Shown: positions 25,034-33,836, counted from the first letter of the stretch. The stretch: 59,561 nt of DNA from Hydrogenophaga sp. (GCF_011772445.1 NZ_WVZN01000011.1:159361-218921); one strand, 5' to 3'. Numbers and translations are program-made. The notes: generated by a model from the letters alone, not told the origin.

Positions 25034-25651
25034 ATGACGCCCATGAAACCTCAGGCCGACCTGCCCGCGCCGGCCGCGATCCAGCAGTTGCACCACTACG
25101 CCTACCGCGCGCGCGACGCGGAGGAAACGCGGCATTTCTACGAGGACATCCTGGGTCTGCCGCTGTACCACATCATCCAGAGCGACTATGTGCCGAGCAC
25201 GGGCGAGTACTGCCCGTACACCCACTTCTTCTTCCGCCTGCAAGATGGCTCGTTCATCGCCTTCTTCGACCTGGGCGACGACGAAGCGGCGCTGCCGAGC
25301 CCGAACACGCCGAAGTGGGTGAACCACATCAGCTTCCGGGTGAACACCATCGGCGAGCTGGAGAACACCAAGGCGCGCCTGGAGGCGCACGGGATCGAGG
25401 TGCTGGGGGTGACGGACCACCACATCTTCAAGAGCATCTATTTCTTCGACCCGAACGGGATCCGGCTCGAGCTCACGGCCCAGTTGGCCGACGAGTTCCA
25501 GATGCTGCAGGAGAGCAAGACGGCGCATGCGCGGCTGGGCGAGTGGAATGCGCGCAAGGAGCAATGGCGCAAGGAGCGCGCCGAGGGCAAGGGCGGTGCG
25601 CCGCTCAAGCCGCAGCAGAACGATCGGCCGGAGGTGGGGGCCAAGGTTTAG
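25034..25651 (+). CDS. VOC-superfamily (glyoxalase/dioxygenase-like) protein
   Basis: 205 residues with the paired beta-alpha-beta-beta-beta modules of the vicinal-oxygen-chelate fold. Likely metal ligands are His in LHHYAYRARD, His in YTHFFFRL, His in WVNHISFRV and Glu in FFDPNGIRLELTA. There is an unusual polar C-terminal tail of about 40 residues. A good ribosome site (AAGGAGAC) precedes the ATG. The downstream FAD hydroxylase and DUF2783 genes suggest a catabolic operon, perhaps for an aromatic compound, but a composite repeat of about 275 bp separates them. Confidence 0.85.
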   Translation: MTPMKPQADLPAPAAIQQLHHYAYRARDAEETRHFYEDILGLPLYHIIQSDYVPSTGEYCPYTHFFFRLQDGSFIAFFDLGDDEAALPSPNTPKWVNHISFRVNTIGELENTKARLEAHGIEVLGVTDHHIFKSIYFFDPNGIRLELTAQLADEFQMLQESKTAHARLGEWNARKEQWRKERAEGKGGAPLKPQQNDRPEVGAKV

Positions 25652-25692
25652 GCGCTCCCAGGTTTTCTCCGGCTGCACCGGTCGTTGGCGGC

Positions 25693-25772
25693 CAGGGGGC
25701 AAGGGCTCCGCGAATGTCCCCCGGACGGCTGCGCCGTCCTCCTCCTTTATTTCGCTGCGCCCTTGCCCCCTG
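25693..25772 (-). repeat. Long hairpin B1 (right-type, outer stem weak)
   Basis: On the minus strand: middle stem CAGGGGGCAAGGGC/GCCCTTGCCCCCTG, conserved GCGAAATAAAGGAGGAGGA and GGGGGACATTCGC, apical stem GGACGGC/GCCGTCC with loop GCA. The outermost stem seen in the other copies is not well preserved. Confidence 0.88.
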
Positions 25773-25825
25773 TCCACCACCGCCCTCGTCGGCACTCGGG
25801 CGATCTGCACGCCAAGGTGTGGGCA

Positions 25826-25927
25826 GCTCGCGGACGCTGGGTGCCCTGTGTAGCGAAATAAAGGAGGAGGACCGGCGCAGCCGGTCCGGGGGACATTCGC
25901 GGAACAGGGCACCCAGTGGCCGCGAGC
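25826..25927 (+). repeat. Long hairpin B2 (left-type)
   Basis: Outer stem GCTCGCGG/CCGCGAGC, internal loop ACGC/GTGG as in A1, middle stem TGGGTGCCCTGT/ACAGGGCACCCA, conserved GCGAAATAAAGGAGGAGGA and GGGGGACATTCGC, apical stem GGACCGGC/GCCGGTCC. The stems differ from A1 with compensating changes. Confidence 0.9.
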
Positions 25928-25990
25928 CCGCGAGGAAGATGAGTGAAACGCGTCGAACGCACATCAATCGATGACAAAGAGGAGCGGCCC

Positions 25991-27730
25991 ATGTCGCTGA
26001 ACACGTACAAGGAAGTAGCCCACACCAACGGCTACGAATTCACCCAGGGTGGTGGCTACGAACTGCCCAGCTACCCCTTCGTGCCCCCGCCGGAACTCGG
26101 CGACAAGGCGCCCGCGAAGCACCCCATCGTCATCGTCGGCGGCGGCATCACCGGCCTCACCCTCGCCTGCTCCCTCGCCCGCCTGGGCGTCAAGGCCATC
26201 CTGCTCGACGAAGACGACACCGTCGGCGTCAAGGGCGCCAGCTCGCGCGGCATCTGCTACACGCAGAAGTCGCTGGAGATCTTCGAGCGCCTGGGCGTCT
26301 ATGAGCACATCGCCGCCAAAGGCACGCAATGGAGCGTGGGCCGCACCTTCGCCGGCGACGACGAGGTCTACAGCTTCGACCTGCGCCAGCAGGGCAGCTT
26401 CAACCTCAGCCAGCAACCGCCCTTCATCAACATCCAGCAGTTCTACATCGAGGCCTTCCTGGTCGACCGCATCCAGCAACTCGGCCACGTCGAACTGCGC
26501 TGGCGCAACCGGCTCACCGGCTTCGAGCAGAACGCGCGCACCGCCACGCTCACCATCGAAACACCCGCGGGCGAGTACCGCCTCGAAGCCGAGCACGTCA
26601 TCGACGCCACCGGAAGCAACAGCCCCCTGCGCAAGTGGCTGAACGTGCCCTTCGACAGCAAGCGCGGCGACGACCGCTGGTGCATCGCCGACGTGCGCTT
26701 CAGCACCCGCCCGCCCACGGAACGCCACACCTGGATCGAAGCGCCCTTCAACGAAAACCGCGCCGTCTGGCAGCACCTGATGGCCGACGACGTCTGGCGC
26801 ATCGACTATCAGATGGCGCCCAACGCCGACCCCGCCTACGTGAGCCGCGAGGACGTGGTGCGCGAGCGCCTGGCGCGCCAGTTCGGCCCCGGCGTGGAGG
26901 TCGAGATCGTGTGGGTGGGCCCCTATGCCTACCGCAGCGAGTGCGTGCACGCCATGCGCAACGGGCGCGTGTACTTCATGGGCGACTCGGCCAAGGTCGT
27001 CAGCCCCTTCGGCGCGCGCGGCGGCAACACCGGCGTGGCCGATGCGGACAACCTGGCCTGGAAGCTCGCCGCCGTCATGCGCGGCCAGGCGGCACCGGCC
27101 CTGCTGGACAGCTACGAGGACGAACGCCTGGAGGCCGCACGCGAGAACGTGCGCGTCACCAACCGCACCGCGCGCTTCCTGCGCCCGGCCGACGGCATCG
27201 AGCGCGTGTACCGCGACGCCGCCATTGCGCTGGCCAAGCGGCATCCGTTCGCGCGAGCCCTCGTGAACACCGGCCGCATGGCCGTGGCCAACCCGTATAC
27301 GCGCTCGCGCATCGTGCAGTACGCGCCGGGCAGCGCCGCGGGCCAGTCCGTGCAGAACGTCGAATTCCGCTGGGCCAATGGCCGCCCGGGCCGCATCAAC
27401 CAGTTGCTGGACTGGGCCGGCGGTGATCTGCTGCTGCTGTGCTTCGGCCCGCTGAGCGCCGCCGCCCTGCGCCGCCTGCGCGAGGTGCTGGCCACCACGC
27501 CGCTGCGCGCGGTGCAGGTGCCGGCTGGCCGCGAGCCCGCCCAGGCCGACGAGCACGTGCGCGACCCGAAAGCCCACCTGCGCGGCGCCTGCGGCCTGCC
27601 CGATGGCGACGAACCGGCCTGGGCCTTGGTGCGGCCCGACGGCTACCTCGCCGCCAGCGGCCACACCATCGACAGCCGCCTGGTGCAGGCCATCGGCCTG
27701 ACCCTGGGCCTCACCGGAGTGCACGCATGA
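25991..27730 (+). CDS. FAD-dependent aromatic hydroxylase-type monooxygenase
   Basis: 579 residues of the PheA/TfdB/MhpA flavoprotein group. The Rossmann dinucleotide fold is VIVGGGITGLTLACSLARLG (about 41-60) with the acidic residue in LLDEDD; the second FAD motif is RVYFMGDSAKVVSPFGARG (about 325-343), followed by NTGVADADNLAWKLA. A thioredoxin-like C-terminal domain ends the protein. The start MSLNTYKEV follows AAAGAGGAG. Its stop overlaps the ATG of a DUF2783 gene, a common pairing. Probable role: hydroxylation of an aromatic substrate using NAD(P)H. Confidence 0.9.
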   Translation: MSLNTYKEVAHTNGYEFTQGGGYELPSYPFVPPPELGDKAPAKHPIVIVGGGITGLTLACSLARLGVKAILLDEDDTVGVKGASSRGICYTQKSLEIFERLGVYEHIAAKGTQWSVGRTFAGDDEVYSFDLRQQGSFNLSQQPPFINIQQFYIEAFLVDRIQQLGHVELRWRNRLTGFEQNARTATLTIETPAGEYRLEAEHVIDATGSNSPLRKWLNVPFDSKRGDDRWCIADVRFSTRPPTERHTWIEAPFNENRAVWQHLMADDVWRIDYQMAPNADPAYVSREDVVRERLARQFGPGVEVEIVWVGPYAYRSECVHAMRNGRVYFMGDSAKVVSPFGARGGNTGVADADNLAWKLAAVMRGQAAPALLDSYEDERLEAARENVRVTNRTARFLRPADGIERVYRDAAIALAKRHPFARALVNTGRMAVANPYTRSRIVQYAPGSAAGQSVQNVEFRWANGRPGRINQLLDWAGGDLLLLCFGPLSAAALRRLREVLATTPLRAVQVPAGREPAQADEHVRDPKAHLRGACGLPDGDEPAWALVRPDGYLAASGHTIDSRLVQAIGLTLGLTGVHA

Positions 27731-27906
27731 TCACCACCCCCAACTGGCAGGACGCCGACACCTTCTACGAGCAACTGCTGGACGCGCAGGTGAACCTCTC
27801 GCCCGAGCAGCAGCAGGCCTTCAGCGCGCGCCTGATCCTGCTGCTGGCCAACCAGGTCGGCGATGCCGCCGTTCTGGCCGAGTGCATCCAGGCCGCTCGC
27901 CAATGA
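27727..27906 (+). CDS. DUF2783-family small protein
   Basis: 59 residues, acidic and helical (WQDADTFYEQLLDAQ, LSPEQQQAFSARLILLLANQ, VLAECIQAAR), matching the small DUF2783 family found next to FAD hydroxylases. The start codon overlaps the hydroxylase stop (ATGA), so expression is coupled and a subunit or accessory role is plausible. Its stop abuts hairpin C directly. Confidence 0.8.
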   Translation: MITTPNWQDADTFYEQLLDAQVNLSPEQQQAFSARLILLLANQVGDAAVLAECIQAARQ

Positions 27907-28010
27907 GCTCGCCGGTGATCGGGGTGCCCGGCGCAGCGAAATAAAGGGGGAGGACGGCGCAGCCGTCCGGAGGACATTCGCGGAGCCGGGCACCCCGAGC
28001 GCCGGCGAGC
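27907..28010 (+). repeat. Solo long hairpin C (right-type)
   Basis: Begins the base after the DUF2783 stop and ends 90 bp before the valS start. Outer stem GCTCGCCGG/CCGGCGAGC, internal loop beginning TGATC as in A2, middle stem GGGGTGCCCGGC/GCCGGGCACCCC, conserved GCGAAATAAAGGGGGAGGA and GGAGGACATTCGC, apical stem GGACGGC/GCCGTCC with loop GCA. G-to-A and A-to-G differences in the inner strands are the only departures from the core. There is no U-tract. Confidence 0.9.
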
Positions 28011-28100
28011 GGAGCCACGTCGAAGAAATTTAGAATGCCAGCTTCCCCCGTCCCACCCAGCGGCATCCCACGGGATGCCGTTGCCATTATTGGCACCCCC

Positions 28101-30980
28101 ATGACCGACACCGTGCAGCAACCCGGCCTGGCCTCCCTCGCCAAGTCCTTCGAACCCGCTCCCATCGAAGCCCGCTGGGGCCCCTGGTGGGAGCAGCGCG
28201 GTGTCGGCAAGGCGGGCTTTCGCGGTACGGGCGAAGCGAAGGCCGGCGCGCCCTCGTTCAGCATCCAGCTCCCGCCGCCGAACGTGACCGGCACCCTGCA
28301 CATGGGCCACGCGTTCAACCAGACCATCATGGACAGCCTCACGCGCTACCACCGCATGATGGGCGCGAACACCCTCTGGGTGCCCGGCACCGACCACGCC
28401 GGCATCGCCACGCAGATCGTGGTCGAGCGCCAGCTGCAGGAACAGAAGATCAGCCGCCACGACCTCGGCCGCGAGGCCTTCACGCAGAAGGTCTGGCAGT
28501 GGAAGGAAATGAGCGGCAACACCATCACCACGCAGATGCGCCGCATGGGCGACACCGTGGACTGGTCGCGCGAGTACTTCACCATGGACGACAAGCTCTC
28601 GTCCGTGGTCACCGAAACCTTCGTGCGCCTGTACGAACAAGGCCTCATCTACCGCGGCAAGCGCCTGGTCAACTGGGACCCGGTGCTCAAATCGGCGGTG
28701 AGCGACCTGGAAGTGGAGAGCGAAGAAGAGGACGGCTTCCTCTGGCACATCCGCTACCCCCTGAGCGACGGTAGCGGCTCCGTGGTGGTGGCCACCACCC
28801 GCCCCGAGACCATGCTCGGCGACAGCGCCGTCGCGGTGCACCCCGAGGACGAGCGCTACGCCGCCATCGTCGGCAAGACGGTGAAGCTGCCGCTGTGCGA
28901 CCGCGAGATCCCCGTGATCGCCGACGCCTACGTGGACCGCGAGTTCGGCACCGGTGTCGTGAAGGTCACGCCCGCGCACGACTACAACGACTACGCCGTG
29001 GGTCAGCGCCACGGCCTGCCCCAGATCGGCGTGCTCACGCTGGACGCGGCGATCAACGACAACGCACCCGAAAAGTACCGCGGCCTCGACCGCTTCGTGG
29101 CCCGCAAGGCCGTGGTGGCCGACCTCGAGGCCCTGGGCCTGCTGGTCGAGACGAAGAAGCACAAGCTCATGGTGCCGCGCTGCGCGCGCACCGGCCAGGT
29201 GGTGGAGCCCATGCTCACCGACCAGTGGTTCGTGGCCATGACCAAGGTCAGCGAGAAAGATCCCACGGGCAAGAGCATCGCGCAGAAGGCGATCGACGCC
29301 GTGGAATCGGGCGAAGTGAGGTTCGTGCCCGAGAACTGGGTCAACACCTACGACCAGTGGATGAAGAACATCCAGGACTGGTGCATCAGCCGACAGCTCT
29401 GGTGGGGCCACCAGATCCCCGCCTGGTACGACGAGGACGGCCGCATCTACGTGGCGCGCAACGAGGCCGACGCGAAGGCCCAGGCCCCGGGCAAGACCCT
29501 CACGCGCGACCCGGACGTGCTCGACACCTGGTACTCGTCTGCGCTGGTGCCTTTCAGCACCATGGGCTGGCCGAACCAGAAAAGCGGGCCCACCGAAGAC
29601 TACGACATCTACCTGCCCAGCAGCGTGCTCGTCACCGGCTACGACATCATCTTCTTCTGGGTCGCGCGCATGATCATGATGACGACCCACTTCACCGGTC
29701 GCGTGCCCTTCCGCCACGTCTACATCCACGGGCTGGTGCGCGACGCGCAGGGCCGCAAGATGAGCAAGAGCGAAGGCAACGTGCTCGACCCGGTGGACCT
29801 GATCGACGGCATCGCCCTGGCCCCGCTGCTGGACAAGCGCACCACCGGCCTGCGCAAGCCCGAGACCGCACCACGCGTGCGCAAGGACACCGAGAAGGAA
29901 TTCCCCGAGGGCATTCCCGCCTACGGCGCCGACGCGCTGCGCTTCACCTTCGCGGCGTTGGCCTCGCTGGGCCGCAGCATCAACTTCGACAGCAAGCGCT
30001 GCGAGGGATACCGCAACTTCTGCAACAAGCTCTGGAACGCCACGCGCTTCGTGCTCATGAATTGCGAGGGGCAGGACTGCGGGCTCAAGGAGCACACGAA
30101 AGACGAGTGCGCCGTCGGCCAGCCCTTCCACGGCTACCTGAGCTTCAGCCAGGCCGACCGCTGGATCAGCTCGGCCCTGCAGCGCACCGAGGCCGCCGTG
30201 GCCCAGGGCTTCGCCGAGTACCGACTCGACAACGTCGCCAATGCCATCTACGACTTCGTGTGGAACGAGTTCTGCGACTGGTACCTGGAGATCGCCAAGG
30301 TGCAGATCCAGACCGGCGACGCGGCCCAGCAGCGCGCCACGCGCCGCACGCTGATCCGCACGCTGGAGGCCATCCAGCGCCTGGCGCACCCCATCATTCC
30401 CTTCATCACCGAAGAGCTGTGGCAGAAGGTGGCGCCCGTGGCCGGCCGCTCGGGCGAATCGGTGGCCCTGGCTGCCTACCCCGTGAGCCAGCCCGAGCGC
30501 ATCGACGAGGCCGCCGAAGCGCACGTCGCGCGCCTGAAGCAACTGGTGGACGCCTGCCGCACGCTGCGCGGTGAAATGGGCGTGTCACCGGCCCAGCGCC
30601 TGCCGCTCTACGCGGTGGGCGACGCCGAGTTCCTGCGCGGTGCCGCGCCGGTGCTGCAGGCCCTGGCCAAGCTGTCCGAGGTGCGCGTGTTCGACGACGA
30701 AGCCGCCTGGGCCCAGGCGGCGGGCGCCGCGCCCGTGGCCGTGGTGGGCGGTGCTCACCTGTGCCTGTTCATGGAAATCGACGTGGCGGCCGAAAAGGCC
30801 CGCCTGGGCAAGGAAGCCGCGCGCCTGCAGGGTGAGATCGCCAAGGCCCAGGGCAAGCTGGGCAACGAAGGCTTCGTGGCGCGCGCGCCGGCGGCGGTGA
30901 TCGATCAGGAGAAGCAGCGCCTGGCCGATTTCGGCGCGACGCTGGAGAAGGTGCAAGCGCAGTTGGAGCGCCTGGGCTGA
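28101..30980 (+). CDS. valS: Valyl-tRNA synthetase
   Basis: Class I aminoacyl-tRNA synthetase of 959 residues (E. coli 951). The HIGH motif reads HMGH in [11 protein letters not shown] (about 66), the KMSKS motif is [10 protein letters not shown] (about 552), and the editing domain includes [17 protein letters not shown]. The C-terminal coiled coil ([20 protein letters not shown]) is present. The start [10 protein letters not shown] was chosen over a longer frame; a CATTAT box lies 10 nt upstream. Hairpin C lies between this gene and the DUF2783 gene. Confidence 0.97.
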   Translation: MTDTVQQPGLASLAKSFEPAPIEARWGPWWEQRGVGKAGFRGTGEAKAGAPSFSIQLPPPNVTGTLHMGHAFNQTIMDSLTRYHRMMGANTLWVPGTDHAGIATQIVVERQLQEQKISRHDLGREAFTQKVWQWKEMSGNTITTQMRRMGDTVDWSREYFTMDDKLSSVVTETFVRLYEQGLIYRGKRLVNWDPVLKSAVSDLEVESEEEDGFLWHIRYPLSDGSGSVVVATTRPETMLGDSAVAVHPEDERYAAIVGKTVKLPLCDREIPVIADAYVDREFGTGVVKVTPAHDYNDYAVGQRHGLPQIGVLTLDAAINDNAPEKYRGLDRFVARKAVVADLEALGLLVETKKHKLMVPRCARTGQVVEPMLTDQWFVAMTKVSEKDPTGKSIAQKAIDAVESGEVRFVPENWVNTYDQWMKNIQDWCISRQLWWGHQIPAWYDEDGRIYVARNEADAKAQAPGKTLTRDPDVLDTWYSSALVPFSTMGWPNQKSGPTEDYDIYLPSSVLVTGYDIIFFWVARMIMMTTHFTGRVPFRHVYIHGLVRDAQGRKMSKSEGNVLDPVDLIDGIALAPLLDKRTTGLRKPETAPRVRKDTEKEFPEGIPAYGADALRFTFAALASLGRSINFDSKRCEGYRNFCNKLWNATRFVLMNCEGQDCGLKEHTKDECAVGQPFHGYLSFSQADRWISSALQRTEAAVAQGFAEYRLDNVANAIYDFVWNEFCDWYLEIAKVQIQTGDAAQQRATRRTLIRTLEAIQRLAHPIIPFITEELWQKVAPVAGRSGESVALAAYPVSQPERIDEAAEAHVARLKQLVDACRTLRGEMGVSPAQRLPLYAVGDAEFLRGAAPVLQALAKLSEVRVFDDEAAWAQAAGAAPVAVVGGAHLCLFMEIDVAAEKARLGKEAARLQGEIAKAQGKLGNEGFVARAPAAVIDQEKQRLADFGATLEKVQAQLERLG

Positions 30981-30999
30981 ACCCAGGGTGCCGCGGAAC

Positions 31000-31061
31000 C
31001 GGCTTTGCCGGGCCGCAGGCACCGCCCCCCTCTCAGGGGGTCGCGCGCAGCGCGGCGGGGG
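31000..31061. repeat. GC-rich intergenic hairpin element, copy 2
   Basis: Stem CCCCC and GGGGG around TCTCA (31025-31040), then TCGCGCGCAGCGCGGCGGGGG, shown here split as TCGCGCGCAG plus CGCGGCGGGGG. It resembles the element at 62-131 and occupies the convergent gap between valS and the dehydrogenase-like gene. Confidence 0.4.
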
Positions 31062-32120
31062 TCAGTCCCTACTTAGGGCCGCGAGCGAGGCCCACTGCGA
31101 GGGCGAGGCCGACTGCGGCGGGTCGCCCGATTCCGGGAAGCCCAGGCTGTCGAGCATGGCGAAGTCGCTGCTGCCGGGTTCGCGCCGCGCGTCGTCGGGC
31201 GACAGCGTCTCGTGGATGCGGTGCGCCAGGTACCAGCTGGCGCGCAGCTTGGCCTCGCGCGTGTGCGAGCCCAGGCGCGGCGTGAGGTGCAGGTTGGGAA
31301 TGCCGTACAGCGGCGAGCCCGGCGCGGCGAACTGCGCGTTCGCGCCGTCGAGCAGGCAGGCGTCGATGCGGCCGTCGCACAAGGCGAGCGCCAGCGCCTC
31401 GGGCTCGAACAGCGCACTGCGGCTCACGCCCACCCAGAGCTGCCCCGTCTTGCAGTGGTTGAGCAGTCGTTCGTTGATCCAGCCCTTGAAACGCGAGGCG
31501 TAGACCATCTGCAGCGAAATGGCGTCGGAGCGTTCGAGAAGTTCCTGCAGGGGCACGGGTTCCACGTGCAGCTTGTCCCACAACTCGGCGGCGTGGTGCA
31601 CGGCCGGGTCGTAGCCGAGCACGCGCACGCCCAGGCTGCGCAACATGGGCGCCAGCGTGTGCGCCACGGGCGCCAGGCCCAGCAGGCCCACGGTGCTGCC
31701 CGCGAGTTCGCGGCCCATGCGCACCTGCCCCAGCTTGCGCCCCAGCAGGGCGCTCACCATGCCCCGGCGGTAGAGCATGAGCAGGCCGTAGAGCAGGTAC
31801 TCGGCGTTGGAGCGCACCGTGGCGCTGCGCGCCTGCAGCACGCGCACGTGGCGCTGCGCACAGGCGTTGAGGTCGGTGTTGTCGCTGGAGATCTGCATGC
31901 GCGCGACCATCATGAGGTTGGGCGCATGGTCGAGGAATTCCTGGGAGACCACCACGTGGGGCGGCAGCACCACCGCGCGGGCGTCGGCCAGCGCGCGGCG
32001 CAGTTCGGCGGGGTCGTCGGCCAGCTCGGGCAGGTAGACCACGTCATGGCGTTCCTGCAGCCACGCCAGGGCTTCGGGCACCAGCGGATCAACGAGCAGG
32101 ACGTCCATGGGGGTGGGCAT
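31062..32120 (-). CDS. D-2-hydroxyacid dehydrogenase homologue lacking catalytic residues
   Basis: 352 residues with the overall D-isomer dehydrogenase fold (LAGSTVGLLGLAP, LGVRVLGYDP, LCDGRIDACLLD). Key sites are altered: the GxGxxG nucleotide loop reads GLLGLAPVA (about 145-153); the catalytic Arg remains (Arg234, VSRSAL); the catalytic Glu is not seen in LLDGANAQF; the catalytic His of the usual TPH motif is Arg282 (TPRLGS). It is therefore unlikely to be a normal dehydrogenase and may bind a ligand or regulate. Its ATG overlaps the tusA stop by one base in a cysM-nudix-tusA operon. Confidence 0.8.
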   Translation of the reverse strand: MPTPMDVLLVDPLVPEALAWLQERHDVVYLPELADDPAELRRALADARAVVLPPHVVVSQEFLDHAPNLMMVARMQISSDNTDLNACAQRHVRVLQARSATVRSNAEYLLYGLLMLYRRGMVSALLGRKLGQVRMGRELAGSTVGLLGLAPVAHTLAPMLRSLGVRVLGYDPAVHHAAELWDKLHVEPVPLQELLERSDAISLQMVYASRFKGWINERLLNHCKTGQLWVGVSRSALFEPEALALALCDGRIDACLLDGANAQFAAPGSPLYGIPNLHLTPRLGSHTREAKLRASWYLAHRIHETLSPDDARREPGSSDFAMLDSLGFPESGDPPQSASPSQWASLAALSRD

Positions 32121-32350
32121 CAGCGGCGCTTGAGCACCGAGACGAAATCGCCGCCCACCGTTTCCTGGTGGACCAGCATGTTGCCGGTTTGTTTGGCGAA
32201 AGCCTGGAAATCGCGCACCGAGCCGGCGTCGGTGGCCACCACCTTCAGGGTCTGGCCGCTGTGCATCTCGGCCAGGGCTTTCTTGGCCTTCAGGATGGGC
32301 AGCGGGCAGTTCAGGCCCCGGGCGTCGAGTTCTCGGTCAGCGGCGATCAT
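32120..32350 (-). CDS. tusA: TusA-family sulfur-carrier protein
   Basis: 76 residues with the two-layer TusA fold. The acceptor Cys lies in DARGLNCPLPILKAKKAL (Cys15), followed by the conserved CPxP motif. It passes persulfide sulfur, classically from IscS toward tRNA thiolation, but other roles are common in betaproteobacteria. It is the third gene of a unit starting with cysM, 33 bp after the nudix gene and overlapping the dehydrogenase-like gene. Confidence 0.9.
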   Translation of the reverse strand: MIAADRELDARGLNCPLPILKAKKALAEMHSGQTLKVVATDAGSVRDFQAFAKQTGNMLVHQETVGGDFVSVLKRR

Positions 32351-32383
32351 GAAGGCAGGGCTCCGTCAGAGTAACGGCGCATT

Positions 32384-32929
32384 TTAGGCCGCGTCGGCCT
32401 TCGGTGTGTCGTCCAGGAATTGGGGCTGGTGGCCCTGTGACAAAAGCCACTGGGCCAGCGCCAGTCCCGTGCCGGCGCGCCAACAGCGCACCGCGGCCGG
32501 CGCCAGGAGCCGGTACTCCGACAGCTCGGGCGACAGGCGCACCGTGCCCCGGCAACGGGCGTGGTAGCTGATGATGACCTGGTTCATGCGCTGAAAGTCG
32601 TGCACGGCGACCAGGCTCAGGGCCTCGGTCTCCAGCGAGGTCTCCTCGGCAATCTCGCGGCGGATGCCGTCCTCTGGCGTTTCGCCGGCCTCCATGAAAC
32701 CCGTGATCAGCCCGAAGAAGCGCCCCGGCCAGGCGGCGTTGCGCGCCAGCAGAACCTTCCCGTCGAGTTCGACGATGGCTGCCAATACCGGCGTCGGATT
32801 GTTCCAGTGCGTGTAGTCGCAGGCCGGGCAACGCAGGCGCCGCTTGTCGCCGCCGTCTTCGGCCTGCACGATCTCGCGCAGTGCGGTGGCGCACTGCGGG
32901 CAGTAGCGAAAGGCGCTGTCGCCGCTCAC
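32384..32929 (-). CDS. NUDIX hydrolase with zinc ribbon
   Basis: 181 residues. An N-terminal zinc ribbon (YCPQCATAL and LRCPACDYTHW, four Cys) precedes a nudix domain with the box GFMEAGETPEDGIRREIAEE (about 103-122), whose glutamates bind the metal. Relatives include NudC-like enzymes and ADP-ribose pyrophosphatases. Start: GTG at 32929, 4 nt after the cysM stop; the longer open frame upstream runs antisense-like through cysM and is rejected. Co-transcription with cysM and tusA is likely. Confidence 0.85.
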   Translation of the reverse strand: MSGDSAFRYCPQCATALREIVQAEDGGDKRRLRCPACDYTHWNNPTPVLAAIVELDGKVLLARNAAWPGRFFGLITGFMEAGETPEDGIRREIAEETSLETEALSLVAVHDFQRMNQVIISYHARCRGTVRLSPELSEYRLLAPAAVRCWRAGTGLALAQWLLSQGHQPQFLDDTPKADAA

Positions 32930-32933
32930 GGCG

Positions 32934-33836
32934 TCATGCGGGAAAGACGCCGGTGGACAAATACCGGTCGCCGCGGTCGCAGACCACGAAGACGATGGTG
33001 GCGTTCTCCACCTGGCGCGACACCTGCAGCGCCGTCCAGAGCGCCCCGGCGGCGGAGATGCCGCCGAAGATGCCCTCCTCGCGCGCCATGCGCCGGGCCA
33101 TGTCCTCGGCATCGGCCTGCGACACGTAGATCATTTCGTCGACCGCCTTCGGGTCGTAGATCTTGGGCAGGTATTCCTCGGGCCATTTGCGGATGCCGGG
33201 GATGCGAGAACCCTCGCTGGGCTGCGCGCCGACGATGCGCACGGCGGGGTTCTTTTCCTTCATGAAGCGCGACACGCCGGTGATGGTGCCGGTGGTGCCC
33301 ATGGCGCTCACGAAGTGGGTGATGCGCCCGCCGGTCTGCTCCCACAGCTCGGGGCCGGTGGTTTCGTAGTGGATGCGCGGGTTGTCGGGGTTGGCGAACT
33401 GGTCGAGCACCAGGCCCTTGCCCTCGGCCTGCATCTTGTCGGCCAGGTCGCGCGCGGACTCCATGCCGCCGCTCTTGGGCGTGAGGATGAGCTCGGCGCC
33501 GAAGGCCTTCATGGTCTGGGCGCGTTCGATGGAGAGGTCCTCCGGCATGATCAGCACCATGCGATAGCCCTTGATGGCCGCCGCCATGGCCAGCGCGATG
33601 CCGGTGTTGCCCGAGGTGGCTTCGATCAGCGTGTCGCCGGGCTTGATGTCGCCGCGCTCCTCGGCCCGGCGGATCATGGACAGCGCGGGCCGGTCTTTCA
33701 CGGAGCCGGCGGGGTTGTTGCCTTCAAGCTTGGCGAGGATGACGTTGCCGCGCGGGCCGTTCTCGGCAGCGCCGATGCGCTGCAGCGCCACCAGGGGCGT
33801 GCGGCCGATGGCGTCTTCGATGGTGGGGTATTGCAT
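32934..33836 (-). CDS. cysM: Cysteine synthase B (O-acetylserine sulfhydrylase)
   Basis: PLP enzyme making cysteine, or S-sulfocysteine from thiosulfate, from O-acetylserine. 300 residues (E. coli CysM 303). The PLP Lys sits in NNPAGSVKDRPA (about 40-51); the substrate loop EATSGNTGIALA and the phosphate-binding SAMGTTGTITG are present. The KWPEEYLP segment favours CysM over CysK. It heads the cysM-nudix-tusA-dehydrogenase unit and is divergent from tRNA-Leu. Confidence 0.94.
   Translation of the reverse strand: MQYPTIEDAIGRTPLVALQRIGAAENGPRGNVILAKLEGNNPAGSVKDRPALSMIRRAEERGDIKPGDTLIEATSGNTGIALAMAAAIKGYRMVLIMPEDLSIERAQTMKAFGAELILTPKSGGMESARDLADKMQAEGKGLVLDQFANPDNPRIHYETTGPELWEQTGGRITHFVSAMGTTGTITGVSRFMKEKNPAVRIVGAQPSEGSRIPGIRKWPEEYLPKIYDPKAVDEMIYVSQADAEDMARRMAREEGIFGGISAAGALWTALQVSRQVENATIVFVVCDRGDRYLSTGVFPA

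Larger units (their letters stand above)
25661..25935 (-). repeat. Composite palindromic repeat, locus B (inverted relative to locus A)
   Basis: Starts 10 bp after the VOC stop and fills most of the gap to the FAD-hydroxylase gene. On the minus strand the order matches locus A: CCTCGCGG, hairpin B2, spacer with CACCTTGGCGTGC and CGAGTGCCGACGA, hairpin B1, then a tail with ACGACCGGTGCAGCCGG and GGAGAAAACC. No coding potential is convincing. The insertion may alter expression of the downstream genes. Confidence 0.85.

Noticed and set aside
23192..25912. Single 906-residue minus-strand protein fusing a prolyl hydroxylase to upstream sequence
   Set aside because: The extension runs antisense to the VOC gene, through the composite repeat and across yaaA in the wrong frame. 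The true start of the hydroxylase is the ATG at 24082.
27907..28100. T-box or other known riboswitch before valS
   Set aside because: No T-box sequence, specifier loop or antiterminator is seen, and T-boxes are essentially absent from betaproteobacteria; the structure is a member of the repeat family.
32930..33112. N-terminal extension of the NUDIX protein into cysM
   Set aside because: The added sequence is Arg/Ala/Ser-rich and read in a non-coding frame of cysM; the GTG at 32929 directly precedes the zinc ribbon.
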